This document shows, in pieces, positions 1-7,449 of a stretch of DNA of 30,347 nucleotides. How positions within the stretch are numbered: position 1 is the stretch's first letter; the number at the start of each line of letters is the position of its first letter. Made by a program: the position numbers and the translations under genes. The notes below the pieces were generated by a model that was given only the letters and a program-made list of their open reading frames with translations, had not been told where the DNA came from and did not search any database. Source of the DNA: an uncultured Lachnospiraceae bacterium (lineage in GTDB: Bacteria > Bacillota > Clostridia > Lachnospirales > Lachnospiraceae); assembly GCA_937891165.1 (NCBI GenBank), contig CALAEX010000011.1, forward strand, positions 1 to 30,347, in the 5' to 3' direction.

Positions 1-1
1 T

Positions 2-1792
2 ATGAGAACGTTAATTGACATTATTAGTGAAGAATTAAAGCAAGCATTTTCTGCTTGTGGTTATGACCAAAAGTATGGACAAGTAACTATTTCAAATCGA
101 CCAGATTTATGCCAATATCAGTGCAATGGTGCAATGGTTGCGGCAAAAGAATATAAAAAAGCACCTATTATGATTGCAAATAGTGTAGTAGAAAAGGTAA
201 ATAGAAAGTTATTTTCCGAGGTGACAGCAATTGCTCCTGGTTTTATCAATTTAAAAGTGTGTCCTTATTATTTAACTTTATATTTAGAGGACATGAATCA
301 TGCAGAAAAATTTGGTTATGAAGAACAAGGAACAGGAAAAAAGGTTATTGTGGATTATGGTGGACCAAATGTAGCAAAACCTTTACACATTGGACACTTG
401 CGTTCTGCTGTGATTGGAGAGAGCATTAAGAGAATTTGTCGTTATGCAGGAAATGAAGTGATTGGTGATGTGCATCTTGGTGATTGGGGCTTACAAATGG
501 GTCTTATCATTGAAGAATTAAAAGAACGCCAACCAAATTTAGTTTATTTTGATGAAAGCTTTACTGGAGAGTATCCCAAAGAAGCTCCTTTTACGATTGG
601 GGAATTAGAAGAAATTTATCCAAGTGCTAGTGCAAAATCAAAAGTAGATGAAGTATTTAAAGAACGTGCTCAAACAGCAACAGCAAAGTTACAAGAAGGA
701 TATGCACCTTATATTGCTTTATGGAAACATATTTTGAGTGTATCCGTAGAAGATTTAAAGAAAAATTATGAAAATTTAGATGTTTCTTTTGATTTATGGT
801 TAGGAGAAAGTGATGCTCAGCCATATATTCCTGCTATGTTAGAAGATATGATTCAAAAGGGTCATGCGAAGGAAAGTATGGGTGCATTAGTTGTAGATAT
901 TGCAGAGGAAACCGACAAAAAAGAGTTACCTCCTTGTATTGTAAGAAAGTCAGATGGTGCAGCTTTGTATGAAACAACAGACTTAGCAACGATTGTACAA
1001 AGAGAAAAAGATTTTAATCCAGAGCGTTATATTTATGTAGTAGATAAGCGTCAAGAGTTGCATTTTGTACAAGTATTTCGTGCAGCAAAGAAATGTGGAT
1101 TGCTTCCAACAGAAAAAGATTTAGTGTTTTTAGGATTTGGTACAGTTAATGGAAAAGATGGAAAGCCATTTAAAACAAGAGATGGCGGTGTAATGCGTCT
1201 GGAAAATTTAATTGCTGGTGTCAATGAGGAAGTATATAAGAAGGTAATGTCTGGTCGAGAGATGCTAGAAGAGGATGCTAAAAAGATTGCAAAAGTAGTA
1301 GGAGTTGCTGCATTAAAGTATGCAGACCTTTCTAATCAAGCTTCTAAAGATTATATTTTTGATATTGACCGTTTTACTTCCTTTGAAGGAAATACAGGCC
1401 CATATATTTTATATACTATGGTTCGTATTAAGTCGATTCTTGCAAAGTATAAAGAAGTATCAAACGATATGGTAGCAGAAACAATAGCACATCCATATGG
1501 TGGTGCGACTGAAACAAGAGAATATGGGGCAGTAGAAGTTGATTTGATGTTGACAGCAGCTAAATTCAATGACGTAGTAGCAACTGTATATGGGGAATTA
1601 GCACCACATAAGCTTTGTCAATATATTTATGAATTAGCAAATGCATTCAACAGTTTTTATCATGGAAATAAAATTATGAGTGAAGAAGATAAACAAAAAC
1701 AAGGGGAATGGATTGCTTTAATTACGTTAGTATTGCAATTGTTAGAAACTTGTATTGAACTTCTTGGTTTTGAAGCACCAGAGCGTATGTAA
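2..1792 (+). CDS. argS: Arginyl-tRNA synthetase
   Basis: Charges tRNA-Arg with arginine in the cytoplasm; class I aminoacyl-tRNA synthetase. The 596-residue product shows an N-terminal Arg-tRNA synthetase additional domain (about residues 1-100), the class I signature HIGH at 129-132 after GPNVAKPL, the divergent KMSKS-region segment PFKTRDGG typical of ArgRS, the conserved EGNTGPYI segment leading into the DALR anticodon-binding domain, and the usual C-terminal ending LLGFEAPERM. Length fits the family (about 550-600). The ATG lies one base inside the window, so its ribosome binding site cannot be seen; the start fits the family N-terminus. The gene is followed after 38 bases by a DUF815 ATPase on the same strand, probably co-transcribed. 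Confidence 0.97.
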   Translation: MRTLIDIISEELKQAFSACGYDQKYGQVTISNRPDLCQYQCNGAMVAAKEYKKAPIMIANSVVEKVNRKLFSEVTAIAPGFINLKVCPYYLTLYLEDMNHAEKFGYEEQGTGKKVIVDYGGPNVAKPLHIGHLRSAVIGESIKRICRYAGNEVIGDVHLGDWGLQMGLIIEELKERQPNLVYFDESFTGEYPKEAPFTIGELEEIYPSASAKSKVDEVFKERAQTATAKLQEGYAPYIALWKHILSVSVEDLKKNYENLDVSFDLWLGESDAQPYIPAMLEDMIQKGHAKESMGALVVDIAEETDKKELPPCIVRKSDGAALYETTDLATIVQREKDFNPERYIYVVDKRQELHFVQVFRAAKKCGLLPTEKDLVFLGFGTVNGKDGKPFKTRDGGVMRLENLIAGVNEEVYKKVMSGREMLEEDAKKIAKVVGVAALKYADLSNQASKDYIFDIDRFTSFEGNTGPYILYTMVRIKSILAKYKEVSNDMVAETIAHPYGGATETREYGAVEVDLMLTAAKFNDVVATVYGELAPHKLCQYIYELANAFNSFYHGNKIMSEEDKQKQGEWIALITLVLQLLETCIELLGFEAPERM

Positions 1793-1830
1793 TGGTATAT
1801 TTAGGTAAGATTTTGGAAAGAGGATGAATT

Positions 1831-3135
1831 ATGTATAGTTATTTATCTAGACTAGTAATTTATCGTAACATTGATAAAGATAGTATTTTGTTTCGATTAG
1901 CAGAGATTATTAGAGATTGGCATAGAGAAGAAATAGAAAGAGAAGAAGCGATTAGTCGAATTTATGAGCAAATCAATCGTCTATTAGAAGTTTCTACACA
2001 GTATGGATTTAATGGGAATCTATGGCAAAATTATTTAGCGTTTTTAATTGCAATGACAGAAACTCCATTTGGTCTTGTCTGTGAGCAAAGGGGAGCAACC
2101 GATGGGAGTGTAAATTCTTTTGCAAAATCAGATTTTGCTATTTTTCATCAGTTGTTTCATTATGACTTTTTTGATTTAGAACATGAGTTAGAATTAAATT
2201 GTTTTTCTATTATTACGAATTATCATTCAGTGGAGAAGGCTGAAAAATATTATAATAAAAGTGTAAGTGAAAGAGTTCGTATCTTGAGTGACCAAATTGC
2301 AGATGCGTTTGATGAAGAAGAAGTATTTGACGTAGTAACTGCATTTTATAAAGAGCATGGTGTTGGCTTAATTGGTATGAATAAGGCATTTCGTTTACAA
2401 GAACAAAACGGAAAACAAGAATTAATACCAATTACCAATACAGAAGAAGTAGTATTAGATGATTTGATTGGTTATGAGGAACAAAAGCGTAAATTAGTAG
2501 AAAATACAAAGGCTTTTGTAGAAGGCAGAAAAGCAAATAATGTACTTTTATTTGGTGATGCAGGAACTGGAAAATCTACAAGTGTAAAAGCTATTTTAAA
2601 TGAGTATTACAAAGATGGTCTTCGTATGATAGAAATTTATAAGCATCAATTTTCAGAACTTGCTGGTTTAATTTCTCGTATTAAGAACCGAAATTATAAG
2701 TTTATTATTTATATGGATGATTTATCTTTTGAAGAATTTGAAATTGAATATAAGTATTTAAAGGCAGTCATCGAGGGTGGTTTAGAGATTAAGCCAGATA
2801 ATATATTGATTTATGCGACATCGAATCGAAGACATTTAATTCGTGAAACATGGTCAGACCGTTCAGATATATCAAAGGATGAATTGCACCGTTCTGATAC
2901 GATGCAAGAAAAATTGTCTTTAGTGGCTCGTTTTGGTATTAGTATTAGTTTTATGTCTCCAAGCCAGAAGCAATTTTTTGAAATTGTTAAGGGATTGGCG
3001 AAGAAATATCCTCAAATTGATTTAACGGAAGAAGAATTGTTACAAAAAGCAAATGCATGGGAGCTTTCTCATGGAGGATTATCAGGAAGAACTGCACAGC
3101 AATTTATTACATATTTGCTTGGAAAGCAGGCATAA
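1831..3135 (+). CDS. DUF815 family AAA-type ATPase
   Basis: A cytoplasmic P-loop ATPase of the DUF815 family (434 residues), whose precise function is not established. The C-terminal half carries Walker A GDAGTGKST (residues 242-250), Walker B FIIYMDDLSFE (about 291-301), and the DUF815 hallmark ILIYATSNRRHL (about 325-336). The N-terminal half (about 1-200) is a helical region with no motif I recognise. The start is supported by AGAGGA six bases upstream of the ATG. It sits between argS and a membrane-anchored SH3 protein on the same strand with short gaps, so these three probably form one transcription unit. DUF815 proteins are often found as single ATPases without a fixed partner; I see nothing here that shows its substrate. 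Confidence 0.9.
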   Translation: MYSYLSRLVIYRNIDKDSILFRLAEIIRDWHREEIEREEAISRIYEQINRLLEVSTQYGFNGNLWQNYLAFLIAMTETPFGLVCEQRGATDGSVNSFAKSDFAIFHQLFHYDFFDLEHELELNCFSIITNYHSVEKAEKYYNKSVSERVRILSDQIADAFDEEEVFDVVTAFYKEHGVGLIGMNKAFRLQEQNGKQELIPITNTEEVVLDDLIGYEEQKRKLVENTKAFVEGRKANNVLLFGDAGTGKSTSVKAILNEYYKDGLRMIEIYKHQFSELAGLISRIKNRNYKFIIYMDDLSFEEFEIEYKYLKAVIEGGLEIKPDNILIYATSNRRHLIRETWSDRSDISKDELHRSDTMQEKLSLVARFGISISFMSPSQKQFFEIVKGLAKKYPQIDLTEEELLQKANAWELSHGGLSGRTAQQFITYLLGKQA

Positions 3136-3180
3136 ACATAAAAAGAGAAAAATTTTTAAAATAAAGAAGGAGGATGTTCT

Positions 3181-4299
3181 ATGGGGTACAAAAAGCAAAA
3201 AAAGAGAATGCAGTGGATAGCTGTATTGGGAATCGGTTTATGTCTGTTATTCGGAGTGCTTTGTATGCCTACTATGGCAGTATATGGGGCAACAGAGCCT
3301 ACATATGAATGGACAGAGGAAACAAAAGATGTAGAAGCATATGTAGGAACAGTAAATATAGAAAGTTTAAATGTTCGTACTGGTTTTGGTGCAAGTTTTG
3401 ATAGGGTACAAGTGAATGGAAGTGCTGTAGTATTGTTAAATGGTGATAAAGTAGCTGTTATGTCTTCTGGTAATGCAAGTAATGGAAGCCTTTGGTATGA
3501 AGTTCGTTGGGTGAAAAATGAAGTAGAATATCATGGATATGTAAATGCGAAATATGTAGATATTTCAGAGCAGAGAGCAGTTCCAATAGCAACTCCAACA
3601 CCAATAGCAACAGAAACACCAACACCAACACCTACACCAGAAGTAACACCAACTCCTGTACTAGAAGCGACGGTAACACCAACACCAACAGAGTCACCAG
3701 ATGGAGAAGGAGGCTTTAAACTATGGGAAGGTATTTTATTGATTATTCTCATTTTACTTTTGTTAGGTGTATTATATGTGTTGTTTATGATGAGAAAGAG
3801 ACAAACATCAGCAACTCAAGCTACAGAAAAAATTGATAATCTAAAAAATCTTCAATTAAAAAAGCAGTCAGAACGTCAAAATGCAGAACCAGTAAATGTG
3901 ATGCGTAGAAAAATAGAAGTAGAAGATGAGGAAGAAGAAAAAGTAGGCTATTCAAAAGAGGATGATTATGAACGAGAAGCAGCAATGTTAGCAAGAAAAG
4001 AGCAAGCTCGTATTGTAAATGAGAAAATCGTAGAGAAATCTAGATTTTTTGACCCAACAGAAGACCAAGAAGAGGAACGAGAATTAAAACAGCTTTCCGA
4101 AAGTTTAAAAGAGAAGGAAATTTTAAGAGATGAAATTGATAGATTACGTCCGGGAGATATTGTATACCATGAGTTTTTTGGTAAAGGAGTGGTATTTGAT
4201 AATTCGGATGTAAAGAGAATTGAAATTCGTTTTGGAACAGATGTCCGTTTTATAGATAAGGCAGGATGTGTTGCGAAACGGTTAATGCGTAAAATATAA
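3181..4299 (+). CDS. Membrane protein: outer SH3b domain, TM, cytoplasmic Tudor-like C-terminus
   Basis: A 372-residue protein with an unusual layout. Residues 10-36 form a signal peptide or first hydrophobic segment. Residues 54-130 look like a bacterial SH3 (SH3b) domain, with the typical start SLNVRTGFG and a closing HGYVNAKYV. A Thr/Pro linker follows (about 133-171, TPTPTPTP type). A strong membrane helix at 181-204 is followed by RKR. The inner part is charged and probably coiled (205-320). The last 50 residues begin RPGDIVYHEFFGKGVV, which resembles the Tudor-like C-terminal domain of UvrD/PcrA helicases (GDxVxHxxFGxGxV). SH3b domains usually bind cell wall peptides. If the helix inserts as drawn, the SH3b lies outside and the Tudor-like domain inside. 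The start has an AGGAGG eleven bases upstream. The Tudor-like call is from motif resemblance only. Confidence 0.8.
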   Translation: MGYKKQKKRMQWIAVLGIGLCLLFGVLCMPTMAVYGATEPTYEWTEETKDVEAYVGTVNIESLNVRTGFGASFDRVQVNGSAVVLLNGDKVAVMSSGNASNGSLWYEVRWVKNEVEYHGYVNAKYVDISEQRAVPIATPTPIATETPTPTPTPEVTPTPVLEATVTPTPTESPDGEGGFKLWEGILLIILILLLLGVLYVLFMMRKRQTSATQATEKIDNLKNLQLKKQSERQNAEPVNVMRRKIEVEDEEEEKVGYSKEDDYEREAAMLARKEQARIVNEKIVEKSRFFDPTEDQEEERELKQLSESLKEKEILRDEIDRLRPGDIVYHEFFGKGVVFDNSDVKRIEIRFGTDVRFIDKAGCVAKRLMRKI

Positions 4300-4312
4300 T
4301 AAAAGAGATAGT

Positions 4313-4341
4313 GGGGATGTTGAAACATCCCCGTTATTTTT
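4313..4341 (+). terminator. Intrinsic terminator after the SH3 protein
   Basis: Eight-base-pair GC-rich stem GGGGATGT / ACATCCCC (4313-4320 and 4325-4332) with loop TGAA, followed by a T-rich tract. It ends the argS-DUF815-SH3 unit and lies at the 3' end of the converging argH. On the opposite strand the downstream run is less T-rich, so it works best for the + strand. Confidence 0.9.
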
Positions 4342-5713
4342 ATATGCCTAAGTATTTTTTGTAATATTGTAATACTTCTTTCATCACATCTGGACTTGGT
4401 GCACCGAGTGTAGTACGTTTTGCAACACAAGTTTCCATACGAATGACATCATAAATATCTGCTTCAAACACAGGAGAGATTTTTTGATAGTCTTCTAATG
4501 GAAGTTCGTCTAAAGAAATATTTTTTTCAATGCATAGAAGAACTAATTGACCAATAATGCCATGAGCATCACGGAAAGGAACACCATGATTTACGAGGTA
4601 ATCTGCAGCATCTGTAGCATTCGTAAAGCCTTTTTTTGCACTTTCTTCCATAACTTCATTGTTAAATTTCATTGTTGCTATCATGCCAGTAAATAAAGCA
4701 AGACATCCTTTCACGGTATCAATCGCATCAAAAGTAAATTCCTTGTCTTCTTGCATATCTTTATTGTAAGCTAAAGGAATTCCTTTCATTGTCGTTAATA
4801 AGGAAGTTAAAGCACCATAGACACGACCTGTTTTTCCTCGAATGAGTTCTGCAATATCTGGATTTTTCTTTTGTGGCATAATACTGCTGCCAGTAGAGTA
4901 GCTGTCGTCTAATTCTACAAAACGGTATTCATTAGAATTCCAAATAATAATTTCTTCACAAAAACGGCTTAAATGCATCATGCAAATAGAAAGAGCACTT
5001 AAAGTTTCTAGTAAGTAGTCACGGTCAGAAACAGAGTCCATACTATTTCTAGTTGGAGCATCAAAGGAAAGCAAAGAAGCAGTATAATTTCTATCTAATG
5101 GATAGGTTGTTCCAGCAAGTGCACCTGCCCCAAGAGGACAGTAGTTCATACGTTTACGAATATCTTGTAAACGGTCACGGTCACGTAAGAACATTTCAAA
5201 ATAAGCTCCAAAATGATGTGCTACTGTAACAGGCTGTGCTTTTTGTAAATGAGTAAAACCAGGCATATAAGTATTTAAATTTGCTTCCATAATTTGATAT
5301 AATGTTTTTAATAAATCATATAATAATTTATCTAATTCATCAATTTCATCTCTTGTGTAAAGACGCATATCCAAAGCTACTTGGTCATTACGGCTACGAC
5401 CTGTATGCAGTTTCTTTCCAGTATCACCAATACGGCTAATCAGTACAGATTCTACAAAACTATGAATATCTTCTTGTGCTTCATCAAAGACAAGTGCACC
5501 AGAAGCAATATCTTCTTTAATTTCATGTAATGCAGTAATAATCGTATCTCTTTCTTCTTCTGTTAAAATTCCCTGTTTTGCTAACATAGTGACATGAGCA
5601 ATACTGCCCTGAATGTCTTGTGGGTAAAATTTTTGGTCAAAAGAAAGAGATTCATTGAAATTATGGACAAGTTGGTTTGTTTCTTTTGTGAAACGTCCTC
5701 CCCAGAGTTTCAT
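4340..5713 (-). CDS. argH: Argininosuccinate lyase
   Basis: Cleaves argininosuccinate to arginine and fumarate, the last step of arginine biosynthesis; cytoplasmic tetramer of the fumarase/aspartase superfamily. The 457-residue product has the family landmarks: N-terminal KLWGGRF, HTGRSRNDQ at 103-111, THLQ at 154-157, and the signature loop GSSIMPQKKNPD at 275-286 with the catalytic serine. Length is normal. The reading frame is open for 48 more codons upstream, but the family N-terminus and a GGAGG eight bases before the ATG at 5711-5713 fix this start. No argG is visible in the window, although argG and argH are often neighbours. The gene diverges from eno; a TATAAT-like -10 on the - strand (5831-5836) is present without a convincing -35. 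Confidence 0.97.
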   Translation of the reverse strand: MKLWGGRFTKETNQLVHNFNESLSFDQKFYPQDIQGSIAHVTMLAKQGILTEEERDTIITALHEIKEDIASGALVFDEAQEDIHSFVESVLISRIGDTGKKLHTGRSRNDQVALDMRLYTRDEIDELDKLLYDLLKTLYQIMEANLNTYMPGFTHLQKAQPVTVAHHFGAYFEMFLRDRDRLQDIRKRMNYCPLGAGALAGTTYPLDRNYTASLLSFDAPTRNSMDSVSDRDYLLETLSALSICMMHLSRFCEEIIIWNSNEYRFVELDDSYSTGSSIMPQKKNPDIAELIRGKTGRVYGALTSLLTTMKGIPLAYNKDMQEDKEFTFDAIDTVKGCLALFTGMIATMKFNNEVMEESAKKGFTNATDAADYLVNHGVPFRDAHGIIGQLVLLCIEKNISLDELPLEDYQKISPVFEADIYDVIRMETCVAKRTTLGAPSPDVMKEVLQYYKKYLGI

Positions 5714-5886
5714 AATGTATACCTCCATTTTTATATGTATGTTATAAAATTGATAATACAGCTTAGTATAGTGAATTACTTTTAAAAATGCAAGTTTTTT
5801 GTATGGAAATTCAAAAAAATACATATGCTTATTATAGTCTAATTGTGTCAATTTCAACCTGACAAGAAAATGGATAGGAGGAAGTT

Positions 5887-7170
5887 ATGGAAAAGAAGTG
5901 CAGCATTCAGAAAATAATTGCAAGAGAGGTATTAGACTCGAGAGGAAATCCAACCGTAGAAGCAGAGGTTTTGTTACAGGATGGAGCAAAGGGAAGTGCA
6001 ATTGCACCATCTGGAGCGTCTACAGGAGAATTTGAGGCTTGGGAATTAAGAGATTGGGAATCCAAGCGATACCTAGGAAAAGGTGTTTTAAAAGTAGTAG
6101 AAGGAATTGAACGAGAAATCAGTCCTTTACTGGCTGGGCGTTGCATTTTAGAGCAAGGAGCTTTAGATAAAGCAATGTTGCAAAAAGATGGAACAAAAGA
6201 AAAATCTAAATTAGGAGCAAATGGAATACTTTCTGTTTCCTTAGCTTGTGCAAAAGCAGGGGCGATGAGTTTGCAGCTACCATTGTATCGTTATGTAGGT
6301 GGTATCAATATAGGAAAAATGCCAATCCCAATGATGAATATTGTAAATGGTGGAGCACATTCCGATTCTAATATGGATATTCAAGAGTTTATGATTGTTC
6401 CGATTGGTGTTAGACGACTACCAAAAAATCAGTTTGCGGAGGCACTTCGTTGGTGTACAGAAGTATATCATGCTTTGAAAAAGCTATTAAAAAATTGGGG
6501 TGCTTCAACTTCGGTTGGGGATGAGGGTGGTTTTGCACCTGATTTAGCATCGGATGAGGCAGTATTAGATATTCTTTTGGATGCAATTGCAGAGGCAGGG
6601 TATGAGGCAGGAAAAGAAAAAGATTTTATGATTTCTTTGGATGTTGCGGCTTCAGAATGGAAAAATGAAAAGCGAGGAAAAGGACATTATTTGTTGAAAA
6701 AACAAGGACTGGAAATGACAACAAAGGAATTGATTTTACATTATGAATCTTTAGTTGAAAAGTATCCGATTCTATCTTTGGAAGACCCATTGGATGAAGA
6801 AGATTGGGAGGGATGGAAAGAACTTACAAAGCAGATAGGAGATAAGGTGCTTTTAGTAGGAGATGATTTATTTGTGACAAATGAGGAGCGTTTAAAGAGA
6901 GGGATTGCAGAAAGAGCAGGAAATGCAATTTTAATTAAACCAAATCAAATTGGAAGTTTGACAGAAACGATAGATACCATACGTTTAGCAAAGGAACATG
7001 GATTTATGACAATTATGTCTCATCGTAGTGGAGAAACAGAGGATACGACAATTGCAGATTTGGCAGTTGGATTGACAACTAATTTTGTAAAGATGGGTGC
7101 ACCATGTAGGGCAGAACGAACAGCAAAATATAATAGATTATTGCGAATTGAGGAAGAATTACATTTATAG
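5887..7170 (+). CDS. eno: Enolase (somewhat divergent)
   Basis: Interconverts 2-phosphoglycerate and phosphoenolpyruvate in glycolysis; cytoplasmic. The 427-residue product has all expected catalytic landmarks: REVLDSRGNPTVE, GDEGGFAPDL (E213), metal ligands in SLDVAASE (D252), LSLEDP (E299) and GDD (326-327), the lysine in LIKPNQIGS (K351) and SHRSGETEDT (H379, R380, S381). It departs from the usual sequence in places: WELRDWESKRYLGKGV early, MNIVNGGAHSDSNMD, and NFVKMGAPCRAER where most enolases have the GQIKTGAP(S)RSER form. An AGGAGG lies five bases before the ATG. The gene stands alone, divergent from argH and closed by a strong terminator. It could be the only enolase or a second paralog; the window cannot show which. 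Confidence 0.94.
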   Translation: MEKKCSIQKIIAREVLDSRGNPTVEAEVLLQDGAKGSAIAPSGASTGEFEAWELRDWESKRYLGKGVLKVVEGIEREISPLLAGRCILEQGALDKAMLQKDGTKEKSKLGANGILSVSLACAKAGAMSLQLPLYRYVGGINIGKMPIPMMNIVNGGAHSDSNMDIQEFMIVPIGVRRLPKNQFAEALRWCTEVYHALKKLLKNWGASTSVGDEGGFAPDLASDEAVLDILLDAIAEAGYEAGKEKDFMISLDVAASEWKNEKRGKGHYLLKKQGLEMTTKELILHYESLVEKYPILSLEDPLDEEDWEGWKELTKQIGDKVLLVGDDLFVTNEERLKRGIAERAGNAILIKPNQIGSLTETIDTIRLAKEHGFMTIMSHRSGETEDTTIADLAVGLTTNFVKMGAPCRAERTAKYNRLLRIEEELHL

Positions 7171-7179
7171 GGTTTTTAT

Positions 7180-7206
7180 GGGGCTGTTTGAAACAGCCCC
7201 TGTTTT
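7180..7206 (+). terminator. Intrinsic terminator after eno
   Basis: Near-perfect inverted repeat GGGGCTGTTT / AAACAGCCCC (7180-7189 and 7191-7200), effectively an eight-base-pair GC-rich stem with a five-base loop, then TGTTTTATTT. It starts nine bases after the eno stop codon. Confidence 0.9.
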
Positions 7207-7208
7207 AT

Positions 7209-7418
7209 TTATTGGTCTATAATATTTTCTCCGATTTTTATAATGTCATCTTCAAGGTTATACGTGTAATATTTTACAATATTACCTGTGCTCATAATGA
7301 TATTTGGGTGACAGAGGTCACGGTCACAATAATATGGCATTTTGTCATACATAGAAAAATTTTGACCAATTGTGCCATCATATGGTAGTAGAGGAGTAAA
7401 TTTGTTTTTTTCTTCCAT
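7209..7418 (-). CDS. Small uncharacterised protein (69 aa)
   Basis: I do not recognise this protein. From the ATG at 7416-7418 it is 69 residues: a polar N-terminus (MEEKNKF), a central stretch with aromatic residues and two cysteines (YCDRDLC, CxxxxC), and an acidic/hydrophobic C-terminus. No membrane segment. The frame is open upstream to 7475, but GGAAG lies eight bases before the chosen ATG. It begins 31 bases after the stop codon of the Ca2+ ATPase gene on the same strand and so is probably read from the same transcript; its stop sits right at the eno terminator of the other strand. A link to the pump is only a guess from position. Confidence 0.55.
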   Translation of the reverse strand: MEEKNKFTPLLPYDGTIGQNFSMYDKMPYYCDRDLCHPNIIMSTGNIVKYYTYNLEDDIIKIGENIIDQ

Positions 7419-7449
7419 AAGAAACACTTCCTTTTTCTTTTGTTTTATT

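Noticed and set aside
1351..1569. - strand frame inside argS
   Set aside because: Shadow of the argS coding strand, without a ribosome binding site or similarity.
3531..3752. - strand frame with Val-Gly repeats opposite the SH3 protein
   Set aside because: It is the reverse of the Thr/Pro linker; an artefact of repeated ACACCA codons.
5714..5857. N-terminal extension of ArgH
   Set aside because: The extra 48 codons lack family similarity and a ribosome binding site and run through the argH-eno promoter region.
5714..5886. Promoters in the argH-eno gap
   Set aside because: TATAAT on the - strand at 5831-5836 and several -10-like sites on the + strand exist, but no -35 at correct spacing, so no confident call.
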